In this document: positions 17,101 to 26,097 of the stretch, one piece after another | Numbering within the stretch: the first letter of the stretch is position 1 | How the letters are laid out: every line of letters starts with the position of its first letter | DNA from: CAYRJD01 sp965247395 | Lineage (GTDB): Bacteria; Actinomycetota; Acidimicrobiia; Acidimicrobiales; Poriferisodalaceae | Assembly (NCBI GenBank): GCA_965247395.1 | Contig: OZ252012.1 | Location: 992,001-1,056,000, forward strand | Reading direction: 5' to 3' | DNA length: 64,000 bases | Program-made: the position numbers and the translations under genes | The notes under the pieces: model-generated | The model's input: the letters and a program-made list of their open reading frames with translations, nothing else | The model's database searches: none | Told to the model about the DNA's origin: nothing

Positions 17101-17942
17101 CTATTTATAAGGCCGCTCATAGCGCTTTTAACTTCGGTGGAGATTAAGGCCGCAACACCGGCGGGATCTGATGAAGCCGTCACTGCGCGGCCAATCACCA
17201 GCAGATCGGCTCCGTCAGCAATGGCCTCGCCCGGTGTGGCTACGCGAGCTTGGTCGTCATGCGAAGCGCCTGCCGGACGTACCCCCGGCACGACCTTTAG
17301 CAGACGAGCTGATTTAGCAGTAGCGCTATCGATGATCTTGATATCTGCAGCAGCGCACACCACGCCTGCACATCCGCTTTGGCTAGCTAAACGAGCACGC
17401 TCGGTTAGCAGTTGTTGCAGCTGAGTGGGGTCAACCAGCCCAGTGGAAGTAAGCCCAGTGGAAGTAAGCACGGTCACCGCTAGTGCGGCTGGCACGCTCG
17501 TTGAATCCGGGCCAGCCTTGCCGATACCTCTTGTTTCGACCGCTCCGGCTCGTAGCCCTTCAACGCCTGCTTCCAACATCTCCGCTCCGCCCGCTGCGTG
17601 CAGAGTCGCGTAGGAAACCCCAAGCCGTCCTAGTTGAGCAGCAGCACGGTGGACCGTTGTAGGGATGTCGTGCAGCTTGAGATCAACAAACACCTTGAAG
17701 CCTGCGTCTACCAACTTGGTAACAATCTCTGGGCCTGCAGCCGTAAACAGTTCCAAGCCAACCTTGGCTACCGCAAAAAACTCAGATAGGTCGTTAGCTA
17801 ATGCGAGTGCTTCTTGCGGGCAGGCAACGTCAAGCGCCAACGCCATTGCGTCGCGGGCGGCTGGCTCGCTGCCGGTCGGTTTGCTGTCTGCCGGTTCGTT
17901 GCCTGTCGGTTCGTTGTCGGCTGATTCGTTAGCTGTGCCCAT
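17097..17942 (-). CDS. pyrF: Orotidine 5'-phosphate decarboxylase
   Basis: 281 aa. Converts OMP to UMP, the last step of de novo UMP synthesis. The catalytic Asp-Lys-Asp motif is visible as FVDLKLHDIPTT, and the phosphate-binding end reads VTPGEAIADGADLLVIGRAV. An N-terminal extension of about 30 residues consists of short repeats (NEPTGNEPADSKPTGSEPA), and a further small repeat (TSTGLTSTGLVD) lies mid-protein. Last gene of the pyr operon, 9 nt after pyrD. Its 3' end overlaps the convergent amidase by 4 nt, leaving no room for a separate terminator. Confidence 0.9.
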   Translation of the reverse strand: MGTANESADNEPTGNEPADSKPTGSEPAARDAMALALDVACPQEALALANDLSEFFAVAKVGLELFTAAGPEIVTKLVDAGFKVFVDLKLHDIPTTVHRAAAQLGRLGVSYATLHAAGGAEMLEAGVEGLRAGAVETRGIGKAGPDSTSVPAALAVTVLTSTGLTSTGLVDPTQLQQLLTERARLASQSGCAGVVCAAADIKIIDSATAKSARLLKVVPGVRPAGASHDDQARVATPGEAIADGADLLVIGRAVTASSDPAGVAALISTEVKSAMSGLINS

Positions 17943-17951
17943 GTTGTGCTT

Positions 17952-18965
17952 CTATGTCGCTTCCGCGCCTTCGTCGTCTTCGTGGCTCTCGTGCGCCCGG
18001 CCTATCAACTGGCTCACCGCGTGGATATTTCGCTGCGAGCACCAGGCAGCCAAGTCTTTGGCGATGTGTTGCGGAGCACGAGGGTCGGCAAATGTTGCCG
18101 TTCCGACCTGCACCGCATTAGCGCCAGCAGACAAGAATTCAACGGCGTGAGAGGCATCAAATATTCCGCCAACCCCGATGATTGGCACAGGCCCTAAGGC
18201 CGCACGCACGTCATAAACCGCTCGCAATGCCACTGGCCTGACCGCTAGCCCCGACAACCCGCCAGCAACGTTGCCAAGCACCGGCTTGCCTTGTTCCGGA
18301 TCGATAGCTATTGCCATCAAGGTGTTGGTCAGCGTGACCGCTGACGCACCGGCGTCCAACGCGCTGCGAGCTATGGCAACTATGTCCGTGGCGTTAGGAC
18401 TCAGCTTGGCCCACACCGGCACTGTGCTAGCTGACACGGTGTTAGCTGTCCCTGTGCTAGCTAATCCCTCGACCACTGCGCTGATCGCGCTCGCCGTGGC
18501 TGACGGGCTGTGTGCGAACATCTCATTAGACGACTCCAGATTGGGGCAGCTGATGTTCGCCTCGACCGCAATGATGTCCGCACCCGCCAGCTCAGACGCC
18601 GCCACCTTGTAATCGTCGATCGTGCGCCCCCAAATACTGGCGACCACGCTGGCTCCGGTCTTGACGAGCTGAGGCAGATGATGCTCACGCCAGGCACTCA
18701 CCCCGGGGTTTTGCAATCCCACCGAGTTGAGCATGCCCGCCTCGGTGGGAAGAAGTCTCGGCGGCGGGTTGCCATTCCACGCAAAAGGTGACAGCGACTT
18801 AGTAACAACCGCACCCAAAGCGGATAAATCCATGTAACCGCTCAACTCGTCGGAGTAGCCAGCGGTACCTGAGGCGGTCATGACGGGGTTGCTCAGGGTG
18901 ACGCTGCCGACCTTGGCTGTCATGTCAAGACCTGGCATGTCTGAGACAGGCTTGTTGGGTGCCAT
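17952..18965 (-). CDS. pyrD: Dihydroorotate dehydrogenase, class 1-like
   Basis: 337 aa. Oxidises dihydroorotate to orotate with FMN. The loop EANISCPNLE carries Cys at the catalytic-base position, as in class 1 enzymes (class 2 uses Ser), and VTLTNT and VGTATFADP match the FMN/phosphate regions. There is no N-terminal membrane helix. Class 1B enzymes normally pair with the Fe-S flavoprotein PyrK, but no pyrK lies in this operon. A small insert (STGTANTVSASTV) is present. Starts on the last base of the carB stop region, so translation is coupled. Confidence 0.87.
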   Translation of the reverse strand: MAPNKPVSDMPGLDMTAKVGSVTLSNPVMTASGTAGYSDELSGYMDLSALGAVVTKSLSPFAWNGNPPPRLLPTEAGMLNSVGLQNPGVSAWREHHLPQLVKTGASVVASIWGRTIDDYKVAASELAGADIIAVEANISCPNLESSNEMFAHSPSATASAISAVVEGLASTGTANTVSASTVPVWAKLSPNATDIVAIARSALDAGASAVTLTNTLMAIAIDPEQGKPVLGNVAGGLSGLAVRPVALRAVYDVRAALGPVPIIGVGGIFDASHAVEFLSAGANAVQVGTATFADPRAPQHIAKDLAAWCSQRNIHAVSQLIGRAHESHEDDEGAEAT

Positions 18966-21900
18966 CAGGTGGCAGCGAGATAGTGCTGCAATGGTCGCAC
19001 CCGCAACGGCTGAGTGTTGCGCAAAGACATTCCTAAGGCTGCTGCGCGCGCAGCGGCCAACGTCGTCAAGGTCGGGACGCCGTTTAGTAGCGCCGCGCTG
19101 CGGATGCGTCGCCCGTCAGCTCGAGGACCTTGACCAGCCGGCGTGTTCACCACCAGCTGCACCTGACCGGTGCCTAACAACTGCACGGCGTCAACTCCGG
19201 CGCTGACCTTTCCGTCTGGGGTCAACTTCGCCACCACTTCCGCTACGTCTATACCGGCCTGGGCGAAGCATTCGGCGGTGCCAGCCGTAGCAACAATTTC
19301 AAAGCCCAGCTTGCGCAAAGTCTTTGCAACTTCCACCCCGCCTGCTTTGTCATGCTCAGCCAGCGACATAAACACGGTGCCCTCCTCGGGCAGCGCCTCA
19401 CCAGCGGCTAGCTGGCTCTTTAAGAACGCCAACCCAAAGTTGACATCGATGCCCATCACTTCGCCCGTCGATCTCATCTCCGGACCTAGCACGGTGTCAA
19501 CCATTGGGAAACGATCAAACGGCATGACGGCTTCTTTTACCGCCACATAACCGCCGTCCACCGCCTCGGTAAGGGTGCCGTTGGCTCGTAGCTGCGCCAA
19601 GGTCTCGCCCGTCATCACACGCGACGCCACCTTCACCAGCTGAACCCCCGTTGCCTTAGCCACAAACGGCACCGTGCGAGACGCACGCGGATTGGCCTCG
19701 AGCACAAACACCGCTTCGTCCTTGACTGCGAACTGAACATTCAACAAACCAACCACCTCTAGCGCCTCGGCTAGGCGGCGGGTGTAATCGATGATCGTTT
19801 CACGTGCATGGTCGCTGAGATTTGGTGGCGGGATAGCGCATGCGCTGTCGCCAGAGTGCACTCCCGCTTGCTCGACGTGTTCCATAATTCCGCCCAACAC
19901 CCACTCGCCGGTGTGATCACGCAAAGAATCCACGTCCACCTCGGTGGCGTCTTCTAAGAAGCGATCCACAAGCACCGGTCGCTCGACACTCAAGCCACCC
20001 TCGCGGCCGAGCGCTGCAAAGGTCAGCAGCTCGTTCATGGCAGCTGTCAATTCGTGTTTGTCGTAGACGATTGTCATGGCCCGCCCGCCCAGCACGTAGC
20101 TAGGTCGTACCAGCACCGGGTAGCCGACCGTTTCGCACACCGCTAAGGCGCTGGCGGTGTCGGTGGCAGTGCCGCCCGCTGGTTGTGGTATCCCCAAGTC
20201 AGTACACAGTGCGTTCCAACGCTCACGATCTTCGGCCAAGTCGATAGAGCTTGGTGCGGTGCCACAGATCAGCTCGGGGTCAAGGCTGACCGCCAACTTC
20301 AGCGGGGTTTGTCCGCCCAGGCTGACGATTACGCCGACCGGTTGCTCTGCATCGATGACGTTTTGCACATCTTCAGCGGTTAGTGGCTCAAAATAGAGGC
20401 GGTCGGAGGTGTCGTAATCGGTGGAGACGGTCTCGGGGTTGCAGTTGATCATGACCGTTTCAAAGCCAGCGTCTGACAGTGCGAAGCTGGCGTGAACGCA
20501 GCAGTAGTCAAACTCGATGCCTTGTCCGATGCGGTTGGGTCCGGCTCCCAAGATGATGATGCGAGGTCGGTCGGAGGCGGTGATTTCGTCTTCGTCTTCG
20601 TAGGTGGAGTAGTGGTAGGGGGTGGAGGCGTCAAACTCGGCTGCACAGGTGTCAACCGTTTTGAAGGTGGGCTTTACGCCAGCTGCCAGACGGGCGGTGC
20701 GAACATTGGCTGCGGTTGTGTGCCAAAGATGGGCCAGCTGCTCGTCGGCAAAGCCGAGTCGTTTGGCGCGCAGCCATTGCTGTTTAGAAATTTGCAACGA
20801 CAGGCTGTCTTGCACCGGGCCGTCTAGCGACAGGCCCTCTAGCTCCAACCGCTCCTCCACGATTAGCAGCATCTGATCTATAAACCATGGGTCGATGTTG
20901 GTCGCCTCACAAATCTGTGCTGGCTCAACTCCTCTGCGCAGCAGCTCACCTATCTCAAACAATCGCTCAGGTGTTGGGCTAATAACAGCGGTCAACAAGT
21001 CTTCGGTGCTGATTTGCTCGTACTGCTGCTCGCCAGCGTCTGCGTTCAGTCCGCTGCGTCCTTGCTCTAACGAGCGCAGAGCTTTTTGGAGGCTTTCGGG
21101 AAAGGTGCGGCCGATCGCCATCACCTCGCCCACCGACTGCATCTGCGGGCCTAGCACCGGTGAAGCGCCAGGTAACTTCTCAAACGCCCAGCGCGGAATC
21201 TTTGTCACCACATAATCAATCGTCGGCTCAAAGCTGGCGGGTGTTTCTTGCGTGATGTCGTTGCGGATCTCGTTCAACGTGTAACCCACGGCCAACAAGG
21301 CCGCGATCTTTGCTATCGGAAATCCGGTGGCCTTAGATGCCAGTGCTGAGCTGCGGCTAACTCGCGGGTTCATCTCTATGACGATCTGCTCACCGGTGGT
21401 CGGGTTGACTGCAAATTGCACGTTGGAGCCACCCGTCTCAACCCCGATGCGACGCACGCATGCAAAGGCTGCGTCGCGCATCTGTTGGTACTCAACATCG
21501 CTCAACGTCTGAGCCGGAGCAACGGTGACCGAGTCGCCGGTGTGAACACCCATGGCATCCACGTTTTCGATCGAACAGATCACCACGCAGTTGTCTGCGC
21601 GGTCACGCATCACCTCTAGCTCGAACTCTTTCCAGCCCTTGATTGATTGTTCTATGAGAATTTCAGAAATAGGGCTAGCTGCGAGGCCAGTGACGGCAAC
21701 CTCGTTGAACTGCTCAAGCGTGTCGGCAAACGCCGCACCTTTGCCGCCCAAGATGTAGGCGGGGCGGATGATTACCGGTAGGCCGATTTCCTCTAGTACG
21801 GCTTGAGATTCTTCAAGTGTGTGAGCCACGGCTGAGCGAGCGCACCGCAACCCGATTTCCTCCATGGCTTCACGGAACAAACCGCGATCTTCGGCAGTAG

Positions 21901-22270
21901 CTATTGCCGGCTCGCTGGCACCGATCAGTTCCACGCCGTATTTGTCGAGCACTCCGGACTGACTCAGCTCGGTTGCCAGATTAAGTGCGGTCTGCCCGCC
22001 CAAAGTGGGTAACAACGCGTCCGGTCGTTCGGCAGCGATGATGGCTTCTAAGACAGCGGCGTCAAGCGGCTCGATGTAGGTGGCATCGGCAAAGTCCGGG
22101 TCGGTCATGATCGTGGCCGGATTGGAGTTCGCCAAGATGACGCGATAGCCCTCTTTGTTTAGCTCGCGACACGCTTGCGTGCCCGAATAGTCAAACTCGC
22201 AGGCCTGCCCGATGACGATGGGGCCCGACCCGATGATCAGGATGCTGGATATGTCTGTGCGCCGAGGCAT
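18965..22270 (-). CDS. carB: Carbamoyl-phosphate synthase large subunit
   Basis: 1101 aa, full length. Two homologous ATP-grasp halves: the first opens with ILIIGSGPIVIGQACEFDYS, the second with IIILGAGPNRIGQGIEFDYC; a C-terminal MGS-like allosteric domain follows (LRKLGFEIVATAGTAECF). Forms carbamoyl phosphate from glutamine-derived ammonia, bicarbonate and 2 ATP with CarA. Low-complexity insertions are nearly absent here, unlike many neighbours. Directly adjacent to carA; the pyrD start overlaps its end by one base. Confidence 0.95.
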   Translation of the reverse strand: MPRRTDISSILIIGSGPIVIGQACEFDYSGTQACRELNKEGYRVILANSNPATIMTDPDFADATYIEPLDAAVLEAIIAAERPDALLPTLGGQTALNLATELSQSGVLDKYGVELIGASEPAIATAEDRGLFREAMEEIGLRCARSAVAHTLEESQAVLEEIGLPVIIRPAYILGGKGAAFADTLEQFNEVAVTGLAASPISEILIEQSIKGWKEFELEVMRDRADNCVVICSIENVDAMGVHTGDSVTVAPAQTLSDVEYQQMRDAAFACVRRIGVETGGSNVQFAVNPTTGEQIVIEMNPRVSRSSALASKATGFPIAKIAALLAVGYTLNEIRNDITQETPASFEPTIDYVVTKIPRWAFEKLPGASPVLGPQMQSVGEVMAIGRTFPESLQKALRSLEQGRSGLNADAGEQQYEQISTEDLLTAVISPTPERLFEIGELLRRGVEPAQICEATNIDPWFIDQMLLIVEERLELEGLSLDGPVQDSLSLQISKQQWLRAKRLGFADEQLAHLWHTTAANVRTARLAAGVKPTFKTVDTCAAEFDASTPYHYSTYEDEDEITASDRPRIIILGAGPNRIGQGIEFDYCCVHASFALSDAGFETVMINCNPETVSTDYDTSDRLYFEPLTAEDVQNVIDAEQPVGVIVSLGGQTPLKLAVSLDPELICGTAPSSIDLAEDRERWNALCTDLGIPQPAGGTATDTASALAVCETVGYPVLVRPSYVLGGRAMTIVYDKHELTAAMNELLTFAALGREGGLSVERPVLVDRFLEDATEVDVDSLRDHTGEWVLGGIMEHVEQAGVHSGDSACAIPPPNLSDHARETIIDYTRRLAEALEVVGLLNVQFAVKDEAVFVLEANPRASRTVPFVAKATGVQLVKVASRVMTGETLAQLRANGTLTEAVDGGYVAVKEAVMPFDRFPMVDTVLGPEMRSTGEVMGIDVNFGLAFLKSQLAAGEALPEEGTVFMSLAEHDKAGGVEVAKTLRKLGFEIVATAGTAECFAQAGIDVAEVVAKLTPDGKVSAGVDAVQLLGTGQVQLVVNTPAGQGPRADGRRIRSAALLNGVPTLTTLAAARAAALGMSLRNTQPLRVRPLQHYLAAT

Positions 22271-23458
22271 CTAGCTCGCCTTTGGCCGAGAAGCAGGTGA
22301 GCCGTGCACCTTGCGCATCAGCTCGTCAAAGCGTGTAAAGAGGTAGCGCGCATCGTGCGGGCCAGGGCTTGCCTCCGGATGGTATTGCACGCCGAAGACT
22401 GGCAGCTCGTTGTGCTCGAACCCTTCCAGCGTTTCATCGTTAAGACAGACATGGGTTTGCGTTACGTCCGGAACCGAATCGGCTGCGATGGCGAAGTTGT
22501 GGTTTTGGCTGGTTATTTCCACGGTGCCGGTTGCTTTGTTGAGCACCGGAACATTGGCGCCGTGATGGCCGAACTTCATCTTGTATGAGCTTCCGCCCAA
22601 CGCCAGCGCCATCACTTGCTGCCCGAGGCAGATGCCAAACATTGGCACCTCGCCAAGCATCGCTGGCAGTTCGCTTAGCAACGGGTGAACAAGCTCCGGG
22701 TCGCCGGGACCGTTTGACAAGAACACTCCGTGCGGCTCGCGCTCGAGCACCTGCTCGGCGCTGGTGTCAGCGGGCACTACCTCTACTTCGGCTATCGCAC
22801 CCAGCTGCGACACGATGGCGGCCTTGATGCCGAGGTCGTACGCCACTACCTTCCAGCCGCCCTTGCCGCTGGGCTTGGTGAACTTATACGGGGCGGGTGT
22901 CGTTACCTGGCTCACTAGATCAACGCCCGCTGTACCCAGCTCGGCTTGAGCGGCGGCTTTAAGCGCAGCGAAATCGATGGTGCCGTCGGTTGGGGCAAAG
23001 GCGCCTGGCATGGATCCGTGCTCTCTGATGTGCCGAGTGAGCCTGCGCGTGTCGATGCCAGCGATGATGGGAACGTTGGCGCTGGCTAGGTAGTCGTGCA
23101 GGTTGTCTTCGGCCCGCCAATTTGAGTGGCGCCGAGCGAGGTCTCGCACGATCACTCCGCGACAATGCGGACGGGCAGACTCGTTGTCGGCGGCTGCGAC
23201 TCCGTAGTTACCGATGTGCGGGTAGGTAAAGGTGATCATTTGTCCGGCGTAAGACGGATCGGAGATGATCTCTTGATAGCCGTACATGCTGGTGTTGAAT
23301 ACGACTTCGCCAGCGGCTATGCCGGGCGTGGCGTTGCCGGTAACAGCACCGGCTATCTCACCCTCAAACACGCTGCCGTCGGCAAGCACTAGGGCACCCG
23401 GCGAGATGTTGCGTGGAGTGCGTGAGCTGCGCGGGGATTTAGAGCTAGGGCAAGGCAT
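22271..23458 (-). CDS. carA: Carbamoyl-phosphate synthase small (glutaminase) subunit
   Basis: 395 aa. N-terminal CarA domain (EVVFNTSMYGYQEIISDPSY) and C-terminal class I glutamine amidotransferase domain with nucleophile Cys in MFGICLGQQVMALALGG and the His/Glu pair in VQYHPEASPGPHD. Supplies ammonia to CarB. The first 19 residues (Ser/Pro/Arg-rich) are atypical, so the true start may be slightly internal. It overlaps the end of the dihydroorotase-like gene by 14 nt. Confidence 0.93.
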   Translation of the reverse strand: MPCPSSKSPRSSRTPRNISPGALVLADGSVFEGEIAGAVTGNATPGIAAGEVVFNTSMYGYQEIISDPSYAGQMITFTYPHIGNYGVAAADNESARPHCRGVIVRDLARRHSNWRAEDNLHDYLASANVPIIAGIDTRRLTRHIREHGSMPGAFAPTDGTIDFAALKAAAQAELGTAGVDLVSQVTTPAPYKFTKPSGKGGWKVVAYDLGIKAAIVSQLGAIAEVEVVPADTSAEQVLEREPHGVFLSNGPGDPELVHPLLSELPAMLGEVPMFGICLGQQVMALALGGSSYKMKFGHHGANVPVLNKATGTVEITSQNHNFAIAADSVPDVTQTHVCLNDETLEGFEHNELPVFGVQYHPEASPGPHDARYLFTRFDELMRKVHGSPASRPKAS

Positions 23459-24962
23459 TAGTTCTTGACTCCCTGGTTCTTGACCCTCTAATTACTGGTT
23501 CCCTAGCTAGATCAGCCAGGCCAGCCTCCGCGGTGCTAGTCGTAGTTGGGCTAGTCGTAGTTGGGCCAGCCGTAGTTGGGCCTGGCTCAACCTGACCAGG
23601 CTCAACTGGGTCGGTGAGCGCTCCAGCACACACGGTTAGGCGACCCTCGTGAACGGTGTGTCGCACACGGCCGGTGAGCGTATGCCCCAGGTACGGACTG
23701 TTATGTGAGCGTGAAACCAGGTCGGAGATTGTTGGCTGCCACTGAGAGGTCGGATCAATGACCGTGAGATTGGCCGGAGCACCAGCCTCAACAACACAGC
23801 CATGGAGGCCGGTGGAATCTGCCAGAGCCGCAGGCTGCCAACTCAGCGCCGCAAGTGCCTGCTCAAGCGATAAACCGCAACTACCGATCGCAACCGCTGC
23901 TGTGGTTTGCAGCGCGAGCGCACCCGGTGGTGCCAGCTCGTATGGCACCTCTACCTGCTCGCTGGAGTGAGGCATGTGGCCACTAACGATGGCGTCGATC
24001 GTGCCGTCGGTCACACCGGCTCGCAAGGCTTCGCGATCTTCGCTGGTGCGATATGGCGGTTGAGCTCGCAGAAGCGAGTCAAACCCCGCGCAATCCTCAT
24101 CGGTGAAATAGAGATGTTGAGCGGTCACCGACACGCTGATACTGAGAGCGTCGTTTGTTTTGGCGTGCCGGATGCGCTCAACTGCACCTGCTGTGCTGAT
24201 GCGGTCAAGATGCACGTGACAACCAGTGGCACGGGCCAGGTTGATAGCCAGATCTACGGCAATTTCTTCTGACACTGCCGGCTCAGCACGCAGGCCCAGC
24301 CGTGCCGACACCGAACCTTCTGCAATGACGGTGCCTTCGCAAAGTGCTGGAGTGAACGGTGCTATCGCCACCGTGGCATCCAAGGATCGTGCGTAACGCA
24401 TGGCTTGAAGCAACAGCTGCTCGTTGGCTGGCGCAGAAACATCGGTAAACCAGCAAACTCCCGCACGGGACAGCTCGCCGATAGCGCTGAGGCGGGCACC
24501 CGCTCTGCCCTCGCTGATCGTGGCCGCTTCGAGAACCGTGCAGCGGGCTCGCGCAGCTAAGCGTCGTTGTTCGGCCAGGCTTAGTTCGCTATCAAGCGGT
24601 GGCTCGGTGTTTGGCTGCGCTAGCACTGCGGTGTAGCCACCTAGTGCGGCAGCCGCGGTGGCTGTGGCAACGGTTTCGACTTGTTCGTTGCCCGGTTCTC
24701 CAAGGCAGGCGAAAAGATCAACGAGACCGGGAGCTACAACGCAACCGCCAGCTTGGAGTATCTGGATTTGAGACTGGGAGTCGCTGGATACTTTGTTGGT
24801 TGAATCAGGGTTGGTTGAATCAGGGCTAGCTGAGTCAGGTAAATCAGCCAAGCCTGTGCCGACGGCTTCAATGCGACCCTCGCTCACCAACACGTCGGCG
24901 CGTCGACGACCGGTGGAATCGATTACCTCGCCACCGTGAATCAGCAGTCGCTCAGGTGACAC
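23445..24962 (-). CDS. Dihydroorotase-like protein lacking catalytic residues (PyrC')
   Basis: 505 aa from the GTG at 24962, which overlaps the pyrB stop region by 11 nt. The sequence aligns end to end with type I dihydroorotases (APGLVDL..EPG near residue 85; QPPYRTSEDREAL; GTIDAIVSGHMPH), but the functional residues are gone. HVHLREPG reads FACLGEPG, AHCED reads TPALCE, the CHVST histidine is Arg (LDRIST), PHH is AQH, and the catalytic Asp in ATDHAPH is Gly. It should bind no binuclear metal centre. Inactive homologs (PyrC' or PyrX) act as structural partners of aspartate transcarbamoylase in pseudomonads, and the same role is inferred here. The C-terminus has TTTSPTTTS repeats of 15 bp. 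Confidence 0.85.
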   Translation of the reverse strand: MSPERLLIHGGEVIDSTGRRRADVLVSEGRIEAVGTGLADLPDSASPDSTNPDSTNKVSSDSQSQIQILQAGGCVVAPGLVDLFACLGEPGNEQVETVATATAAAALGGYTAVLAQPNTEPPLDSELSLAEQRRLAARARCTVLEAATISEGRAGARLSAIGELSRAGVCWFTDVSAPANEQLLLQAMRYARSLDATVAIAPFTPALCEGTVIAEGSVSARLGLRAEPAVSEEIAVDLAINLARATGCHVHLDRISTAGAVERIRHAKTNDALSISVSVTAQHLYFTDEDCAGFDSLLRAQPPYRTSEDREALRAGVTDGTIDAIVSGHMPHSSEQVEVPYELAPPGALALQTTAAVAIGSCGLSLEQALAALSWQPAALADSTGLHGCVVEAGAPANLTVIDPTSQWQPTISDLVSRSHNSPYLGHTLTGRVRHTVHEGRLTVCAGALTDPVEPGQVEPGPTTAGPTTTSPTTTSTAEAGLADLAREPVIRGSRTRESRTNALP

Positions 24963-26097
24963 TGTCGGTGCCTTCCTCTGGGCCTTCCACTGGGCTGGCT
25001 GCCATGCTGGCTTGGGAGTCGGCCATTGCGCTGGCTTCTGCGTTGGCTTGCGAAGCCCCACCCAATAGAAAAAACAGCACAGCCATGCGCGCCGCAACGC
25101 CGTGAGTTACCTGGTTGGTCACGAGCACCTCTTGCAGGTTCCCGTTCGCATTTTCGATCCCGTCAATCACATCGCCCGCCACCTCAATGCCGCGATTGAT
25201 CGGTCCGGGATGTGTAATGACCGCGCCCTTCGCTAGGAGGTTCGCTCGCTGTTTGGTTAGTCCGTAACTGAGCACGTAGTCGCGCAACGGCCCGATCAGC
25301 GCTTCGTCCATGCGCTCGCGTTGTAGACGCAAGAGCCCGACCACATCCAGATCGCCGATCACTTCGTCGAAGTCGTGGCAGACCTCTACCGGCCAACTCG
25401 TGATGTCGGCTGGCAAGAGACTCGGTGGAGCGATCAGGGTCAGCTTGGCACCGAGAGCCGCATAAAAGGCGATGTTGCTGCGAGCAACTCGGCTAAAAGC
25501 GATGTCGCCCACTAAGCCGATGTGACGTCCCTTTAGCGACCAGCGCTCGGCTTCGGATCGCTCCTGGTTTAGGCGCTGGCACAACGTGTAGGCGTCTTGG
25601 AGTCCTTGGGTGGGGTGCTGGTGCGCGCCATCTCCCGCATTGATTATCGAGACTTGGTTGTTCAGCCAGCCGGCAATCTGTTGCGGAACTCCCGCGTGGT
25701 GATGGCGCACAACGATGGCATCTACACCCATGGCTGCGATGGTTTCGACCGTGTCGCGGATTGATTCACCTTTGGTGAGCGACGAGGAGGAAGAGGTGAA
25801 GGTGAGGGTGTCTGCGGAAAGTCGTTTGGCAGCTAGGTCAAATGACAGTCGTGTGCGAGTGGAGTCTTCAAAAAATGCCAGCACGATTGTCTTGGCGCGC
25901 AAGGCGGGAACCTTGGGGACCGGTCGTCGGTTGACTTCGGCAAACCGATCGGTGTGATCAAGCAACTGCAACAGGGCGGGGTAATCGGCGGCGGCGTTGC
26001 TAGCGGTGCCGTTAGAGGTACCGCTAGCGATACCGGTGGAGATATCGCTGGGCATGCCGAGATCGGCTGGCCCCAACAGATGCTGAGCCGTCTTCAC
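24952..26097 (-). CDS. pyrB: Aspartate carbamoyltransferase catalytic chain
   Basis: 381 aa. Carbamoyl-phosphate loop FFEDSTRTRLSF, the Lys in SLTKGESIRDT, VVRHHHAG, GDGAHQHPTQGLQDAYTL and HPGPINRGIEV are all intact, so this is an active-looking enzyme. Condenses carbamoyl phosphate with aspartate. Longer than the usual 305-330 aa because of a small-residue insert (ISTGIASGTSNGTASNAA, around residues 19-36) and a C-terminal extension (about 30 residues with SMADSQASMAAS). It overlaps pyrR by 4 nt and the dihydroorotase-like gene by 11 nt. The context points to a class A complex with the inactive DHOase. Confidence 0.93.
   Translation of the reverse strand: MKTAQHLLGPADLGMPSDISTGIASGTSNGTASNAAADYPALLQLLDHTDRFAEVNRRPVPKVPALRAKTIVLAFFEDSTRTRLSFDLAAKRLSADTLTFTSSSSSLTKGESIRDTVETIAAMGVDAIVVRHHHAGVPQQIAGWLNNQVSIINAGDGAHQHPTQGLQDAYTLCQRLNQERSEAERWSLKGRHIGLVGDIAFSRVARSNIAFYAALGAKLTLIAPPSLLPADITSWPVEVCHDFDEVIGDLDVVGLLRLQRERMDEALIGPLRDYVLSYGLTKQRANLLAKGAVITHPGPINRGIEVAGDVIDGIENANGNLQEVLVTNQVTHGVAARMAVLFFLLGGASQANAEASAMADSQASMAASPVEGPEEGTDSVT

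Noticed and set aside
20449..20876. Several + strand ORFs opposite carB
   Set aside because: carB is continuous and conserved on the other strand; these are frame shadows with no motifs.
24963..25097. 45-residue N-terminal extension of the dihydroorotase-like protein
   Set aside because: It lies entirely within pyrB in another frame and is a Lys/Gln/Pro/Trp repeat; the GTG at 24962 gives the usual overlap and start.
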